NCBI GenBank assembly: GCA_018666295.1 | Contig: JABIZW010000007.1 | Coordinates: 1-6,772 of the forward strand | Source of the DNA: Halieaceae bacterium | GTDB taxonomy: Bacteria > Pseudomonadota > Gammaproteobacteria > Pseudomonadales > Halieaceae | Reading direction: 5' to 3' | DNA: 6,772 nt | In this document: positions 6,224-6,772 of the stretch, piece after piece | How positions within the stretch are numbered: the first letter of the stretch is position 1 | How the letters are laid out: each line of letters begins with the position of its first letter | The notes under the pieces: model-generated | The model's input: the letters and a program-made list of their open reading frames with translations, nothing else | Databases searched by the model: none | Told to the model about the DNA's origin: nothing | Position numbers and translations under genes: made by a program

Positions 6224-6772
6224 TCACTCCGGTGACGTCAAATATTCATTGTTTACCGTTTTTGAGACTGTCATCGCCATTTTCGCCATATTGCCAAATG
6301 TGTCTATGCCGTCATCAGCGAAACCTTTTCGCGTCCTGTGAATGTCGAAGTTGTCTGACAGAGACTCGCCAAAGAGACGCTCTATTTCATTACGGCCCAT
6401 CATAAAGCCCAACAACCCACCCCAGGTTGCCGCCGGGTTGTCGGAGTCCCATCCGCACAAAGTAGCAATTTTGATCGTTTCTTTTAGGTCTCCACCCCCA
6501 TAAAAAAGCGACACTAAGCTTGCTGCGAAGTTAATGCCCGAGGCAAAGCAACCATTGCAATAAAGGCCACGCTGGCTCACTGAGTACCCGTCGCGTTGCT
6601 GAACCTGATAACGCAGGTACAGCGCATCGCGCGTTTCCTCCCACGAAAACCCGGCGTCATAGCGCGCACGAATAAAGTCAAACATTAGCGCCGGAGTCGA
6701 GCCCTCAGGGAGATGCTTCCTCGCCGCTTGCGCCAGGTCGAACACGGCCGCAGTAGTCACCGACCCCCGTGG
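6224..6772 (-). CDS. ADP-ribosylglycohydrolase-family protein, C-terminal part (5' end outside window)
   Basis: The frame is open to the window edge. A GTG at 6760 is the first possible start inside, but four more in-frame codons precede it and the domain would lack its N-terminal half, so I treat the gene as cut by the edge. The visible part (about 182 residues) is helical and has ALYLRYQ, GLYCNGCFASGINFAASLV and the signature CGWDSDNPAATWGGLLG. In the ADP-ribosylglycohydrolase family the DxD of this motif (Asp at 6446-6448 and 6440-6442) binds the metal pair together with acidic residues from the N-terminal part, not seen here. Members remove ADP-ribose from proteins or nucleic acids or hydrolyse related N- or O-glycosidic bonds; many bacterial ones are uncharacterised. 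Whether this protein is exported, like its downstream neighbours, depends on the missing N-terminus. It ends 9 bp before the MBL-fold gene and probably heads or belongs to that operon. Confidence 0.8.
   Translation of the reverse strand, partial: PRGSVTTAAVFDLAQAARKHLPEGSTPALMFDFIRARYDAGFSWEETRDALYLRYQVQQRDGYSVSQRGLYCNGCFASGINFAASLVSLFYGGGDLKETIKIATLCGWDSDNPAATWGGLLGFMMGRNEIERLFGESLSDNFDIHRTRKGFADDGIDTFGNMAKMAMTVSKTVNNEYLTSPE

Overview
The window looks like a piece of chromosome from a Gram-negative proteobacterium. One product carries a clear lipobox and two more have cleavable signal peptides. Base composition is roughly balanced, coding is dense, and Shine-Dalgarno-like sites precede most starts. 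A free-living, possibly marine gammaproteobacterium would fit the mix of exported hydrolases, a long GST-like protein and an uncharacterised exported protein. That placement is an impression, not a demonstration. I see no RNA gene, transposon, CRISPR array or phage gene.

Layout from left to right: positions 1-486 (minus strand) hold a VOC/glyoxalase-fold gene whose reading frame has a TAA at 82-84 and then stays open to the window edge. A 116-bp divergent spacer follows, with a perfect 6-bp dyad and a weak promoter. Next is a plus-strand isochorismatase-like cysteine hydrolase (603-1220) with its Asp-Lys-Cys triad intact. It converges on a minus-strand GST-like gene (1223-2329), with only 2 bp between the two stop codons. 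All remaining genes are on the minus strand. In transcription order (right to left) they are: an ADP-ribosylglycohydrolase-family gene cut by the window edge (6224-6772), an exported RNase Z-like metallo-beta-lactamase-fold hydrolase (5282-6214), an S9-family serine peptidase lipoprotein (3287-5209), an exported protein made of two similar halves with four symmetrically placed cysteines (2421-3155), and the GST-like gene.

The first two genes of that minus-strand series are 9 bp apart and are almost certainly co-transcribed. The S9 peptidase follows after 72 bp without a convincing terminator and may belong to the same transcript. The later gaps (131 and 91 bp) contain hairpins and a candidate promoter, so the duplicated exported protein and the GST may be separate units. 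No single pathway links these genes. Three consecutive products act outside the cytoplasm, which suggests envelope or nutrient processing.

The two points most worth following up are the probable nonsense codon in the VOC gene, since sequence after the stop looks like the missing metal-binding strand, and the tandem-duplicated four-cysteine exported protein.
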